DNA of 64,000 bases from Saccharomonospora viridis DSM 43017 (lineage in GTDB: Bacteria > Actinomycetota > Actinomycetes > Mycobacteriales > Pseudonocardiaceae), in contig NC_013159.1 of NCBI RefSeq assembly GCF_000023865.1, forward strand, positions 4,056,001 through 4,120,000, read 5' to 3'. The notes under the pieces are model-generated. The model searched no databases, was not told the DNA's origin, and saw nothing but the letters and a program-made list of their open reading frames with translations. Made by a program: the position numbers and the translations under genes. Shown here piece by piece: positions 18,082 to 25,543 of this stretch (positions are counted from its first letter, which is position 1; each line of letters opens with the position of its first letter).

Positions 18082-19209
18082 CTAGGAGTCCGTTCCGGAG
18101 CCGGGCCGCGTGGGCAGGACTTCGTACGCTTCCGACGACAGGTAGATCGTGGTGCCGGTACCGAACTGGCCCAGTCGCAGTGAGACGTGGGCCAACAGCC
18201 CGCGGCCCTCGTGCAACGGACGGTCTGTGAGAGCGCGGATGGCGCGGTCGAGTCCCGCCGCGTCCCCGCCCCTGCTCTCCAGGAACGACACCACCCGCGC
18301 CCGGGCCTCCACGTCGTCGGCCACGTAATCACGGATGGGCAGGTAGAGGCTGTAGTTGCCGGGGCGCTTCAAGTCGCTTTCGACGAACGAGTAGCTGGAC
18401 ACCAGCGGCCGTCCGTCGAACGACTCGGTGCCGCCGCCGAGCAGATCGCAGAACTCGTTGATGCTGTCCCGGTCGATGCCGTCGACCGCCTCCGAGGCCT
18501 GCACCGGTGCCTCAGCGGTGGCCGAGAAGTGCGAGATGTACAGCTTGACCCTCGACAACGGACTGTCGTCCAGGTCCACGGCGAAGAACGTGAACTTGTC
18601 GAGGTCCCCTCGCGACACGGAATACTCGGTCGCCGCGTCGTAGGCGTCCTCCATCCCCAGCCGCCGGAATCCCTCGGCGACCAATTCGGCCGCACGGTCC
18701 TCCCCCCGCGCCGCGGGGTTGAAGTAGACCTTCAGCTTCGGGGACGCGTTGGGCCGGAAAATCATCGAGTACCAGAACGCGAACTTCCCTTGGGGCACAT
18801 CGGGAAGGAAGACGTCCTGCACCGCCTCGAACCGATCGGTCGGAATGCCGAGACGCTCCGACATCGAGTTGAGGAACCGTCGCGCCGCGGCGACGTTGGC
18901 GACCATGCTCGGTTTCTCCGCGATCACCTCACCGAGCACGCGCACCGCACGGTCACCGGTGTCGTCCAACGCGACGGAGAATTCGACGGGCGTGGCGTCG
19001 TCCGCGACATCGGAAGGCCACAGTGGCCCTTCGGAAAGTCGACGCTTCCCGGCCTCACCCAGCAGTTCCCCGAGCATTTCGACCGGGGTGTTGTCGGATG
19101 CCGGGAAGCCGGACTCGGCACACAGGTTTCGCAGCTGCCTACTGGTGTATTCGAAAAGAGTCGGATCGTTCACGGCCACTCCGACAGGCTCATGGACAAG
19201 TGCGTTCAC
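18082..19209 (-). CDS. aromatic (indole/tryptophan) prenyltransferase, DMATS-type ABBA fold
   Basis: A 375-residue protein with the tyrosine- and lysine-rich strands of bacterial dimethylallyltryptophan synthases: KFAFWYSMIFRP, LKVYFNPAARG, FTFFAVDLDDSPLSRVKLYISH, NYSLYLPIRDYV and a final TGTTIYLSSEAYEV. Such enzymes attach a dimethylallyl group to tryptophan or indole without a metal-binding DDxxD motif. GTG 19209 has a weak GGAG very close to it; GTG 19173 with better spacing is an alternative. Pairing with tryptophanase matches the organisation of prenylated-indole pathways known from Streptomyces, in which a flavin monooxygenase is usually third; none is seen here. Confidence 0.82.
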   Translation of the reverse strand: MNALVHEPVGVAVNDPTLFEYTSRQLRNLCAESGFPASDNTPVEMLGELLGEAGKRRLSEGPLWPSDVADDATPVEFSVALDDTGDRAVRVLGEVIAEKPSMVANVAAARRFLNSMSERLGIPTDRFEAVQDVFLPDVPQGKFAFWYSMIFRPNASPKLKVYFNPAARGEDRAAELVAEGFRRLGMEDAYDAATEYSVSRGDLDKFTFFAVDLDDSPLSRVKLYISHFSATAEAPVQASEAVDGIDRDSINEFCDLLGGGTESFDGRPLVSSYSFVESDLKRPGNYSLYLPIRDYVADDVEARARVVSFLESRGGDAAGLDRAIRALTDRPLHEGRGLLAHVSLRLGQFGTGTTIYLSSEAYEVLPTRPGSGTDS

Positions 19210-19678
19210 TCCAACAGGCTTGGCGTCCAGGCTCTTGTGGCTTCTTCGCCAAAAGCATGATCAAGATACGGGTGTTTCGAAGCGCGAGATACCTCTGCCG
19301 GAGTGATCTTGAACACCGGATTGATCACACTTCGCAGCCGCTGTGAAAAACCGGATCTTCCGCTGCCGAGGTGGAAGAGTTCCGATCCAGCGCACGAAAC
19401 CGGACTCGCGTGATAGCCGCCGGGGCATAACCGATCCGTCGAGGGCCGACGGTGAGGGTGTTATCCGATCACCCGAGGACTGCGTCGGATCGTCCGATGC
19501 TCCCGACGAACCGGTCGACCGTCACCGATACGGAGACGACCTCCACGCATCCTCAAGCGGTCACGGAAGCCGCCAGCGGTGAGGACACCAACAGCATGGA
19601 AGCCGGCTGATTCGACGGTGTGGCCGCGGCGAGCCCTGCCGGGGAGCTCGCGCGAATCGGCTCGCCGACCCGGGCTTT
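19210..19678. other. gene-free stretch upstream of the prenyltransferase
   Basis: No convincing reading frame on either strand. It must hold the leftward promoter for the prenyltransferase/tnaA pair. Only short, probably chance, inverted matches (ATCAAGAT near 19260 against ATCTTGA near 19306) are visible. Confidence 0.5.
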
Positions 19679-19754
19679 TGGTGGGCCGCCTGGGACTCGA
19701 ACCCAGAACCTATGGATTAAAAGTCCACAGCTCTGCCAATTGAGCTAACGGCCC
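19679..19754 (-). tRNA. tRNA-Lys (anticodon UUU)
   Basis: A complete 76-nt cloverleaf with encoded CCA. The acceptor stem GGGCCGT pairs fully with GCGGCCC (one G-U), the anticodon loop reads CTTTTAA, and the T-loop is GGTTCGAGTCC. No integrase gene or duplicated tRNA end lies nearby. Confidence 0.95.
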
Positions 19755-19913
19755 CACCCCGAGAGTGTAACGGCGGCGGGATGCGGGCGACACAGGAGGC
19801 CCTCAACGGCTCTGAGAAGCCGTCTCACAAGCCGAGGTCTCGACGACACAGACCGCGGACACGGCTACGCAATCTGCGGACACGAGGTGTGGTGACGGTG
19901 TGGTGACGTGGAA

Positions 19914-19951
19914 CGTGCCCCGCCGCACGCCATTGTGCGGTGCGGGGCACG
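19914..19951 (-). terminator. terminator of the Cys-rich peptide gene
   Basis: Arms CGTGCCCCGCCGCAC (19914-19928) and its partner at 19935-19951 form a long hairpin with a 2-nt bulge and a 6-nt loop, 17 nt past the stop of the leftward 21-codon gene. Confidence 0.7.
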
Positions 19952-19967
19952 CGGACTTCCGAGGAAG

Positions 19968-20033
19968 TCAGCACTTCCCGCAGCAGCCGCAGTTCGGCCC
20001 GCTGCAGGAACCGCAGCAACCACACCCACTCAT
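19968..20033 (-). CDS. 21-residue cysteine-rich peptide, metallothionein-like composition
   Basis: A 21-codon frame with eight cysteines at residues 4, 6, 7, 10, 15, 17, 18 and 21; the remaining residues are mostly Gly and Ser with one Pro, Asn and Lys. The two halves repeat a C-x-C-C-x2-C pattern (4/6/7/10 and 15/17/18/21). The ATG is preceded by a purine-rich AGGGGTGGTG, and a strong hairpin follows the stop, so this looks like a complete small transcription unit. Such spacing suits tetrahedral metal thiolate binding (zinc, copper or an iron-sulfur cluster), but no characterised family is recognised. Confidence 0.55.
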   Translation of the reverse strand: MSGCGCCGSCSGPNCGCCGKC

Positions 20034-20234
20034 GGCAATCACCACCCCTTCGGGACGTGTCTGTGCCATTGACAAACGCTATGAAGCGGAAGAGGGAAGA
20101 CGACACCACTACTAGGGTGAACTACCCGGTAGCTCTGTGTAGCTTTACTGCATTTGGCGCACCGTCGTGGGAAGGGATCGACGCGCCTCGGCCTGGCAAC
20201 CTGAACCGCGGCCACACATGCCACACTGCGAACC

Positions 20235-21308
20235 GTGGAGTACCAACTCACAGCCGAACTCGTCTCCCCGCCCGGCGCACCGGACCTCGACCCCTTGCAA
20301 CAGGTCGGCGTCATGTCGTTGCTCGACGAGCGGCTGAATCACCTCGTCAGCATCGAAGGGCCGGACGACGTGGAGATCATCCCGGTCGAACACTCCCTCG
20401 AAGCGCATCTCGGCGGCGCTGTGGTGAGCTGGCTACTCGACGCCCCCGCGCTGGCCTTGGCCGAGGAGGCCGCGCGCGCCGTCCTGGAACAGATCATCGA
20501 CGAGATCGACCTGTTGGAGGACTGGGAGGTCAAGCACTGCGCCGTCACAGCGACCGACGATCAGCTGGAAAGCGCGTTGGCGGTGTCGATGGACCCAGAC
20601 GAGCTCGGCGGTCAACTCCTCGGGCTGGACTCCTCCGCCGACATGCGGACTTTCCTGCTCGACGCCGAGGACACCGATGAGATCCAAGCCGCCGTGCGGA
20701 AGGCCGAACTCGCCGACCGACGTGCGAGGCTCCTGCGCCTGGGTGAACAACTCCGAGCCTTCGACCTCTCCGCCTTCGGCGAGTCCGACGGCGTGAAGGC
20801 CCGCTACCTCGCCGGTGCCCTGCTGTACGGCGTCGAGATGCTCATCGACGAACTGTTCGGCGACGCCCAGCTCCTCGACGACGAGGACGCGACCGTCGAG
20901 GAGCTCGAAGCACTCTGGGCCCTGGATGAGCTGCCACCGCAGTACGCCGACCGTTACGACGCCCTGTTCGCCAGGCGGTTCCTCGTCACCGCGTCGGTGC
21001 TCGGACACCGCCTCACCCAGGAACACTGGAACGGCCCACTGTGCGTGGCGGAGGCGCTGGCGTTGCGTATCGCCGAATCCCGCGCGGAGGTCGAACTCGA
21101 TCTCATCGAGGTTCTGGAGGCCGACCACGGCAACGGGATCTTCTCCGTCTTCAACGAGCACGCGCTGAACGACCTGGACAGCGACTCGCTGTACGAGGTC
21201 TCCGAATCGGAGCTCGACGCCGAGTTGTCCTTCGACAACTGGTTCCGGCCACGCGGGGCGTCCGGGGAGAACCCCGCCTCCCATCCGTACCTCACCGACG
21301 GTACTTGA
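20235..21308 (+). CDS. acidic protein of unknown function
   Basis: A 357-residue, strongly acidic, leucine- and alanine-rich protein with no signal peptide, membrane helix or recognised motif; the interior looks helical (runs such as EEAARAVLEQIIDEIDLLEDW). The GTG at 20235 is the first start with continuous coding character. It is divergent from the Cys-rich peptide gene, with 201 bp between the two starts, so the pair may share a control region. I can assign no function. Confidence 0.7.
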   Translation: MEYQLTAELVSPPGAPDLDPLQQVGVMSLLDERLNHLVSIEGPDDVEIIPVEHSLEAHLGGAVVSWLLDAPALALAEEAARAVLEQIIDEIDLLEDWEVKHCAVTATDDQLESALAVSMDPDELGGQLLGLDSSADMRTFLLDAEDTDEIQAAVRKAELADRRARLLRLGEQLRAFDLSAFGESDGVKARYLAGALLYGVEMLIDELFGDAQLLDDEDATVEELEALWALDELPPQYADRYDALFARRFLVTASVLGHRLTQEHWNGPLCVAEALALRIAESRAEVELDLIEVLEADHGNGIFSVFNEHALNDLDSDSLYEVSESELDAELSFDNWFRPRGASGENPASHPYLTDGT

Positions 21309-21661
21309 AAACAGGAACACCGAGTCGATCAGAAATGACTTTTTTACTCTCGAAAAACGACCTTCTTTCGACTTGATCCCACCGAGTGATCCACACCGGA
21401 TAATTCCTCCGGCATAACCGAAAGTTATTTCGGGCGCAAGACTGCACGGAACATTTTTTCCGCATAACATACGTCGCTATCACCGCTGATCGACACCGGA
21501 CGGGGACGAAAAGTTCAAATGGAAAACAAGGGCCGTCGACACCCCTGCGAAACCTCCCCGGCCCACGACTCCCCGCCCGAAAAGTGCCGTTCGCGGCCCG
21601 GACGAAAACGGCGGGCGGCTCGAGGGCGGCCGCCCGCCGGAAGCCCTGGGACGATCGGCCC
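21309..21661. other. A+T-richer intergenic stretch with stem-loops
   Basis: No gene. Runs of six T occur near 21339 and 21455, and CCGAAA (21418-21423) pairs with TTTCGG (21428-21433) over a GTTA loop. The lower G+C stands out from the flanking genes; a regulatory RNA cannot be excluded but nothing specific supports one. Confidence 0.35.
21609..21639 (-). terminator. terminator after DUF6328 gene
   Basis: CGGCGGGCGGC (21609-21619) pairs perfectly with GCCGCCCGCCG (21629-21639) across a 9-nt loop, 22 nt beyond the leftward gene's stop. Confidence 0.75.
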
Positions 21662-22192
21662 TCAAGTGCGGTCGGACAGGACGTCACTGGGCTCTCGACG
21701 ATCCTGGCGCATCAGTTTCGGTGTCACGAACCACACGTAGCTGAACATTCCTCCGATGGACACCGCCAACACCGACATCGCGATGAAGCCGAACACCACC
21801 TTGCCGATCAACGAAACGGTCAGGGTGATCGCCACGGCGAGGCACACCAGTCCCGCCACGACGAGCCGATTACCGACATTCAGGATCGCGGTCCGTTTCC
21901 CTTTCCGGAACAGCACTCGGTGCCACGCCGCGGGAGCCATGAGCAACGCCGTGGCCGCCGTGGTGAACAGCACCGTCACCAGATAGAGGGACTTCTCGAC
22001 CCCGTCCGCCTCCCGGAACTCCACGGTGAAGGCGACGGCGAGTTGGAAACCGAAGAGGATCTGCACCCCGGCCTGCGCGACCCGCAGCTCACCGAGCAAC
22101 TCGCTGAGATTACGCGCGAGTTGCTGGTGACGTGGCTCCCCCGTCTTGCTGACGACGTGCGCGGAGTGGCGGGGATCCCTCGGTTCGCTCAC
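21662..22192 (-). CDS. DUF6328-family membrane protein
   Basis: A 176-residue protein with a soluble N-terminal helix (NLSELLGELRVAQAGVQILFGFQLAV) and four membrane helices, matching the DUF6328 pattern; function unknown in the family. GTG 22192 has a GAAGG site upstream. Its start region is part of a 32-bp-period tandem duplication shared with the end of the upstream transporter gene, and the first copy of the start codon is out of frame (see findings). Confidence 0.75.
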   Translation of the reverse strand: MSEPRDPRHSAHVVSKTGEPRHQQLARNLSELLGELRVAQAGVQILFGFQLAVAFTVEFREADGVEKSLYLVTVLFTTAATALLMAPAAWHRVLFRKGKRTAILNVGNRLVVAGLVCLAVAITLTVSLIGKVVFGFIAMSVLAVSIGGMFSYVWFVTPKLMRQDRREPSDVLSDRT

Positions 22193-22238
22193 ATACGTAC
22201 CTTCGCTTCCTTCGGTTCGCTCACGTACGTACCTTCGC
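22180..22238. repeat. tandem duplication of a stop/start gene junction (period 32 bp)
   Basis: 22180-22206 and 22212-22238 are 27-nt copies differing at one base (22193 against 22225). Each copy contains, on the minus strand, the end codons AAG GTA CGT and the overlapping stop/start GTGA followed by AGC GAA CCG. Confidence 0.9.
22189..22224 (-). CDS. 11-residue mini-ORF created by the junction duplication
   Basis: GTG 22224 overlaps the stop of the transporter gene (GTGA) and runs 11 codons (VSEPKEAKVRM) to a TGA that overlaps the true GTG start of the DUF6328 gene, again as GTGA. It may act as a translational relay; the peptide itself is unlikely to matter. Confidence 0.35.
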   Translation of the reverse strand: MSEPKEAKVRM

Positions 22239-23159
22239 CGACCCGGGACTAACCACCACTGTCTCCGAGCGAGCCCGTTCGTGCCAGCTCAGCGCGGTGA
22301 TCGAGCACACCACCACAACCAGTCCGACCCATTGCGTCATCGTCAGGTGCGCATCCAGCACGGTCACGCTGATGATCGCCGCGGTGGCCGGGAACGCCAA
22401 TTCGGCCAGCGTGGCCCGCGCCGCCGGAGTGGTCTGCATACCCATGTAGTAGAGGCTCAACGCCAACAGCCCCGGCACGACGGCCAGCAGGAGGAGCCCG
22501 GGGGCATTGCCCCAGCCCACGGCGAACGGACTGCCCTGCGCGGCCACGATGACCGCCGACACCGGAAGTCCGATGCTGAACCGCAGCACCGTCACGTCCC
22601 GGGGCCGCAGCTTCGTCGACACGAGACGACCGAGCACGGTTCCGCTCGCCCACAACGCCGCGGCCCCGGTCGCGAACAGCGCTGTCCGTAACGCCGACAC
22701 CTGGACGTCGAGCGGGTCGGCGAACGCGAGCAACCAGGCCCCCAGCAGGGTGGGGACGGCGAACGCCGCATACCCCACACGGAGTCGTTCCCCGAGGATG
22801 AGGAACGCGGCCAGCATGGCGAACAACGGCTGGAGCTTCTGCAGCACCAGCGGTGTCACCGGGTCACCCGTCTGGAACGCCGCCGTGAACAACGCGGTGG
22901 CCAGCGCGGACGCACCACCACCGATGAGGAGCACGGCGACCCACTCGCGTGGCCCGCATCGCGACAGCGCGCGCACGGCTGCGGGAAGGAACGGAAGCAA
23001 CAACGCCACCACGATCACGTGTTCCCAGAACACCACGGAGGCGGCGGGCAGATCCTCGGCCAACGGAAGCCTGAGCAGTCCGTCGGTGCCCCACAGCGCC
23101 GCCGCGACGGCCACCAGCCAAGTCCGGTCAGCGCGCCCTGTTTCAGCCGTTTTCGTCAC
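22221..23159 (-). CDS. EamA/DMT-superfamily permease
   Basis: A 312-residue membrane protein with ten predicted helices in two homologous halves, as in drug/metabolite transporters. Recognisable spots are VAAALWGTDGLLRLPL in helix 1, VLQKLQPLFAMLAAFLILGERL at the end of the first half, and LAELAFPATAAIISVTVL in the second. Such permeases move small metabolites or amino acids; substrate unknown. It is the first gene of a leftward pair with the DUF6328 gene. Confidence 0.85.
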   Translation of the reverse strand: MTKTAETGRADRTWLVAVAAALWGTDGLLRLPLAEDLPAASVVFWEHVIVVALLLPFLPAAVRALSRCGPREWVAVLLIGGGASALATALFTAAFQTGDPVTPLVLQKLQPLFAMLAAFLILGERLRVGYAAFAVPTLLGAWLLAFADPLDVQVSALRTALFATGAAALWASGTVLGRLVSTKLRPRDVTVLRFSIGLPVSAVIVAAQGSPFAVGWGNAPGLLLLAVVPGLLALSLYYMGMQTTPAARATLAELAFPATAAIISVTVLDAHLTMTQWVGLVVVVCSITALSWHERARSETVVVSPGSAKVRT

Positions 23160-23309
23160 GGGACTCAGGCTACGAGCCCGACGGCCGCTCCGAGCTCACG
23201 AGTTCCGCAACGAACGACAGGACGGGCTCGGGCCTCGACCGCGACCGATGACATCCCCGAACGGGGGACGTGTGCTGCGGGTGGCCGGGTCATCTGGTTA
23301 GCACGAGAC

Positions 23310-23891
23310 ATGCGTACCCGGAAAACTGCCACAGTCCTCGCCGCTCTCGTCACGGCCGCCACCGTCTCGACGATCTCGGCGCCCGCCGTGACCGCCGCGC
23401 AGGGCCAGCTCAGGGCCTCCGTGACGATGGACGTCTTCAAGACCGACCACCGCAGCGGTGCCGTCACCTACGACACGGAGCTCGTGCCGGCCGGTTCACT
23501 GGCCCTGGTGACGTCGGTGTCCTCCGACTCGATCGGCACGACCACCGAACTCCAGGTCATGGGCCTGGTGCCCGACCGGGAGTACGGCGCGCACGTGCAC
23601 GTCAACCCCTGTGGTCGAAGCGGTGACGACGCCGGACCGCACTACCAGCACAAGCTGGACCCCAACCAACCGTCCACCGACCCCGCCTACGCCAACCCCG
23701 AAAACGAGATCTGGCTCGACTTCACCACCGACGGCAAGGGGGCGGCGTCCGTACGGTCGAAGGTCGACTGGACTTTCCACGACGACCGCAAACCGGCCTC
23801 CGTGGTGATCCACGAGCGCCACACCTCGACCGGCGAGGGCGAAGCGGGCACGGCGGGCGCTCGCCTCGCGTGCATCACCGTGTCCTTCTGA
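23310..23891 (+). CDS. sodC: secreted Cu/Zn superoxide dismutase family protein
   Basis: A 193-residue exported protein: signal peptide to about Ala30, then the SodC beta-barrel. Metal-ligand candidates are His95 and His97 (AHVHVNPCG), His111 and His114 (GPHYQH) and His168 (SVVIHER); Cys101 and Cys188 can form the conserved disulfide. It would dismutate superoxide outside the cell. The extra N-terminal strand region and loops make it a divergent member, so activity is inferred. ATG 23310 begins the signal peptide. Confidence 0.82.
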   Translation: MRTRKTATVLAALVTAATVSTISAPAVTAAQGQLRASVTMDVFKTDHRSGAVTYDTELVPAGSLALVTSVSSDSIGTTTELQVMGLVPDREYGAHVHVNPCGRSGDDAGPHYQHKLDPNQPSTDPAYANPENEIWLDFTTDGKGAASVRSKVDWTFHDDRKPASVVIHERHTSTGEGEAGTAGARLACITVSF

Positions 23892-23934
23892 AGGAACGCC
23901 TTCCGGACGTCACTTCCCGGACGTCGCTTCCCCT

Positions 23935-23985
23935 CCGAATCGCCCGTCTTGTGGTCTCGCCGCGGTCGAAAGGCGGGTGATTCGG
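23935..23985 (+). terminator. possible terminator after sodC
   Basis: CCGAATCGCCCG (23935-23946) and CGGGTGATTCGG (23974-23985) pair with one mismatch over a 27-nt loop. Just before it an imperfect 14-bp direct repeat (CCGGACGTC.CTTC) occurs at 23903-23930. Confidence 0.4.
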
Positions 23986-24040
23986 GCTTCCGTCACCGGC
24001 CCCGTCATTGGTCGTCGTCAGCACCGACGACAATGGGAGT

Positions 24041-25180
24041 GTGACCGCGACCCTGTCCAAGCCCGCCCTGCGGATCGGCCCCTACCAGGTCGATCCGCCC
24101 GTGGTGCTCGCGCCGATGGCCGGCATCACCAATGTCGCGTTCCGTCGGTTGTGCCGCGAGTACGGCGCCGGCCTCTACGTCTGCGAAATGATCACCGCGC
24201 GTGCCGTGGTGGAGCGCCACCCCGGCACGATGCACATGATGACGTTCGACGCGAGCGAGTATCCGCGTTCGATGCAGCTCTACGGCGTCGATCCGGCCAC
24301 GATGAAAGAGGCCGTCAAGATCATCGTCGGGGAGGGTCTGGCCGATCACATCGACGCGAACTTCGGCTGTCCCGTCGCCAAGGTGACCCGCAAGGGCGGC
24401 GGTGCCGCGTTGCCGTTCAAGCGGAAGCTGTTCGGCAACATCGTGAGGGCGTCGGTGGAGGCGGCCGAGCCCGCGGGTGTCCCGTTCACCGTGAAGTTCC
24501 GCGTCGGCATCGACGACGACCACCACACGTACCTCGACGCGGGCCGCATCGCCGAGGCCGAGGGCGCCGCCGCCGTCGCACTGCATGCCCGTACCGCCGC
24601 TCAGCGGTATTCGGGTAAGGCCGACTGGTCGCACATCGCCCGACTCAAGGAAGCGGTCACCAGCATCCCGGTGCTCGGCAACGGCGACATCTTCACCGCG
24701 CACGATGCGTTGCGCATGGTGGCCGAAACCGGCTGCGACGGCGTGGTGATCGGACGCGGCTGCCTCGGTAGGCCCTGGCTGTTCGGGGAACTGGAGGCCG
24801 CCTTCGCGGGCAAGCCGATCCCGGCAGGGCCGAACCTGGGCGAGGTCGCACGCGTGTTGCGCCGCCACGCCGAACTGCTCGTGGAACACGACGGGCCGGA
24901 CAAGGCCATGCGTGACCTGCGCAAGCACATGGCCTGGTACTTCATGGGGTTCCCCGTCGGTTCCCAGCTGCGTCGTAGGTTCGCGATGGTGTCGTCGCTG
25001 GACGAGTTGGACGAACTGATCGCGCAGCTCGACCACGACGCGCCGTTCCCGGCCGATGCCCTCGGTCCCCGGGGCCGTCAGGGGTCGCCGGGCAAGGTCA
25101 CGCTGCCGCACGGCTGGCTGGACGACCCGGACGACCCGTGCGTCCCCGAAGGCGCCGACATCATGCACTCCGGCGGCTGA
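24041..25180 (+). CDS. dusB: tRNA-dihydrouridine synthase B
   Basis: A 379-residue FMN enzyme that reduces uridines in the tRNA D-loop. The TIM-barrel begins PVVLAPMAGITNVAFRRL and contains the catalytic cysteine in ANFGCPVAKVTRKGGGAAL, the tRNA/FMN-binding HART motif (ALHARTAAQRYSG) and the FMN phosphate site VIGRGCLGRPW. The C-terminal extension ends with a Pro/Gly-rich tail. GTG 24041 fits the family N-terminus; TTG 24008 would add 11 residues. It stands alone. Confidence 0.92.
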   Translation: MTATLSKPALRIGPYQVDPPVVLAPMAGITNVAFRRLCREYGAGLYVCEMITARAVVERHPGTMHMMTFDASEYPRSMQLYGVDPATMKEAVKIIVGEGLADHIDANFGCPVAKVTRKGGGAALPFKRKLFGNIVRASVEAAEPAGVPFTVKFRVGIDDDHHTYLDAGRIAEAEGAAAVALHARTAAQRYSGKADWSHIARLKEAVTSIPVLGNGDIFTAHDALRMVAETGCDGVVIGRGCLGRPWLFGELEAAFAGKPIPAGPNLGEVARVLRRHAELLVEHDGPDKAMRDLRKHMAWYFMGFPVGSQLRRRFAMVSSLDELDELIAQLDHDAPFPADALGPRGRQGSPGKVTLPHGWLDDPDDPCVPEGADIMHSGG

Positions 25181-25543
25181 AGCCGCCTCGGCGAGCCGGG
25201 CGGGGCGGTGGGAACGGGTGGGACCGCCCTCCCCGGAACGCTCGGACCACTCGTGTTCGACGTCCCTCTCCCACGTCCGCGGGACTCACTGAGAGGCTTC
25301 GTCGAGCGACGGTCGGGCCGACACCAACCGTGCACATCGATAGGCCAGATACGTGACAGTGGCCACGAACGAATACATTGTGTCGACCTTGCGCGGCCAC
25401 TATCGCGACGCAGTGTAAAAAGTTCCTGTCGCGGTGTCGTCACAAACGGCTGATATCCGTACGATAACGAACGCCGTCCTCGCGACGATCAATAGGCAGG
25501 TATCAGAGAGTCCCCAGGGGATCTTTGAGCGAAGGGAGCGTGC
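25181..25543. other. intergenic stretch before the LCP gene
   Basis: No gene seen. GGGCGGT (25203-25209) and ACCGCCC (25223-25229) may end dusB transcription. The region from about 25360 to 25510 is richer in A+T and should hold the promoter of the LCP gene. Confidence 0.4.

Noticed and set aside
19258-19312. ATCAAGAT/ATCTTGA inverted repeat upstream of the prenyltransferase
   Set aside because: Only 7-8 bp with wide spacing and no symmetric flanks; likely chance.
19679-19754. tRNA-Lys as an attachment site for a genomic island
   Set aside because: No integrase, no duplicated tRNA 3' end and no phage or plasmid genes nearby.
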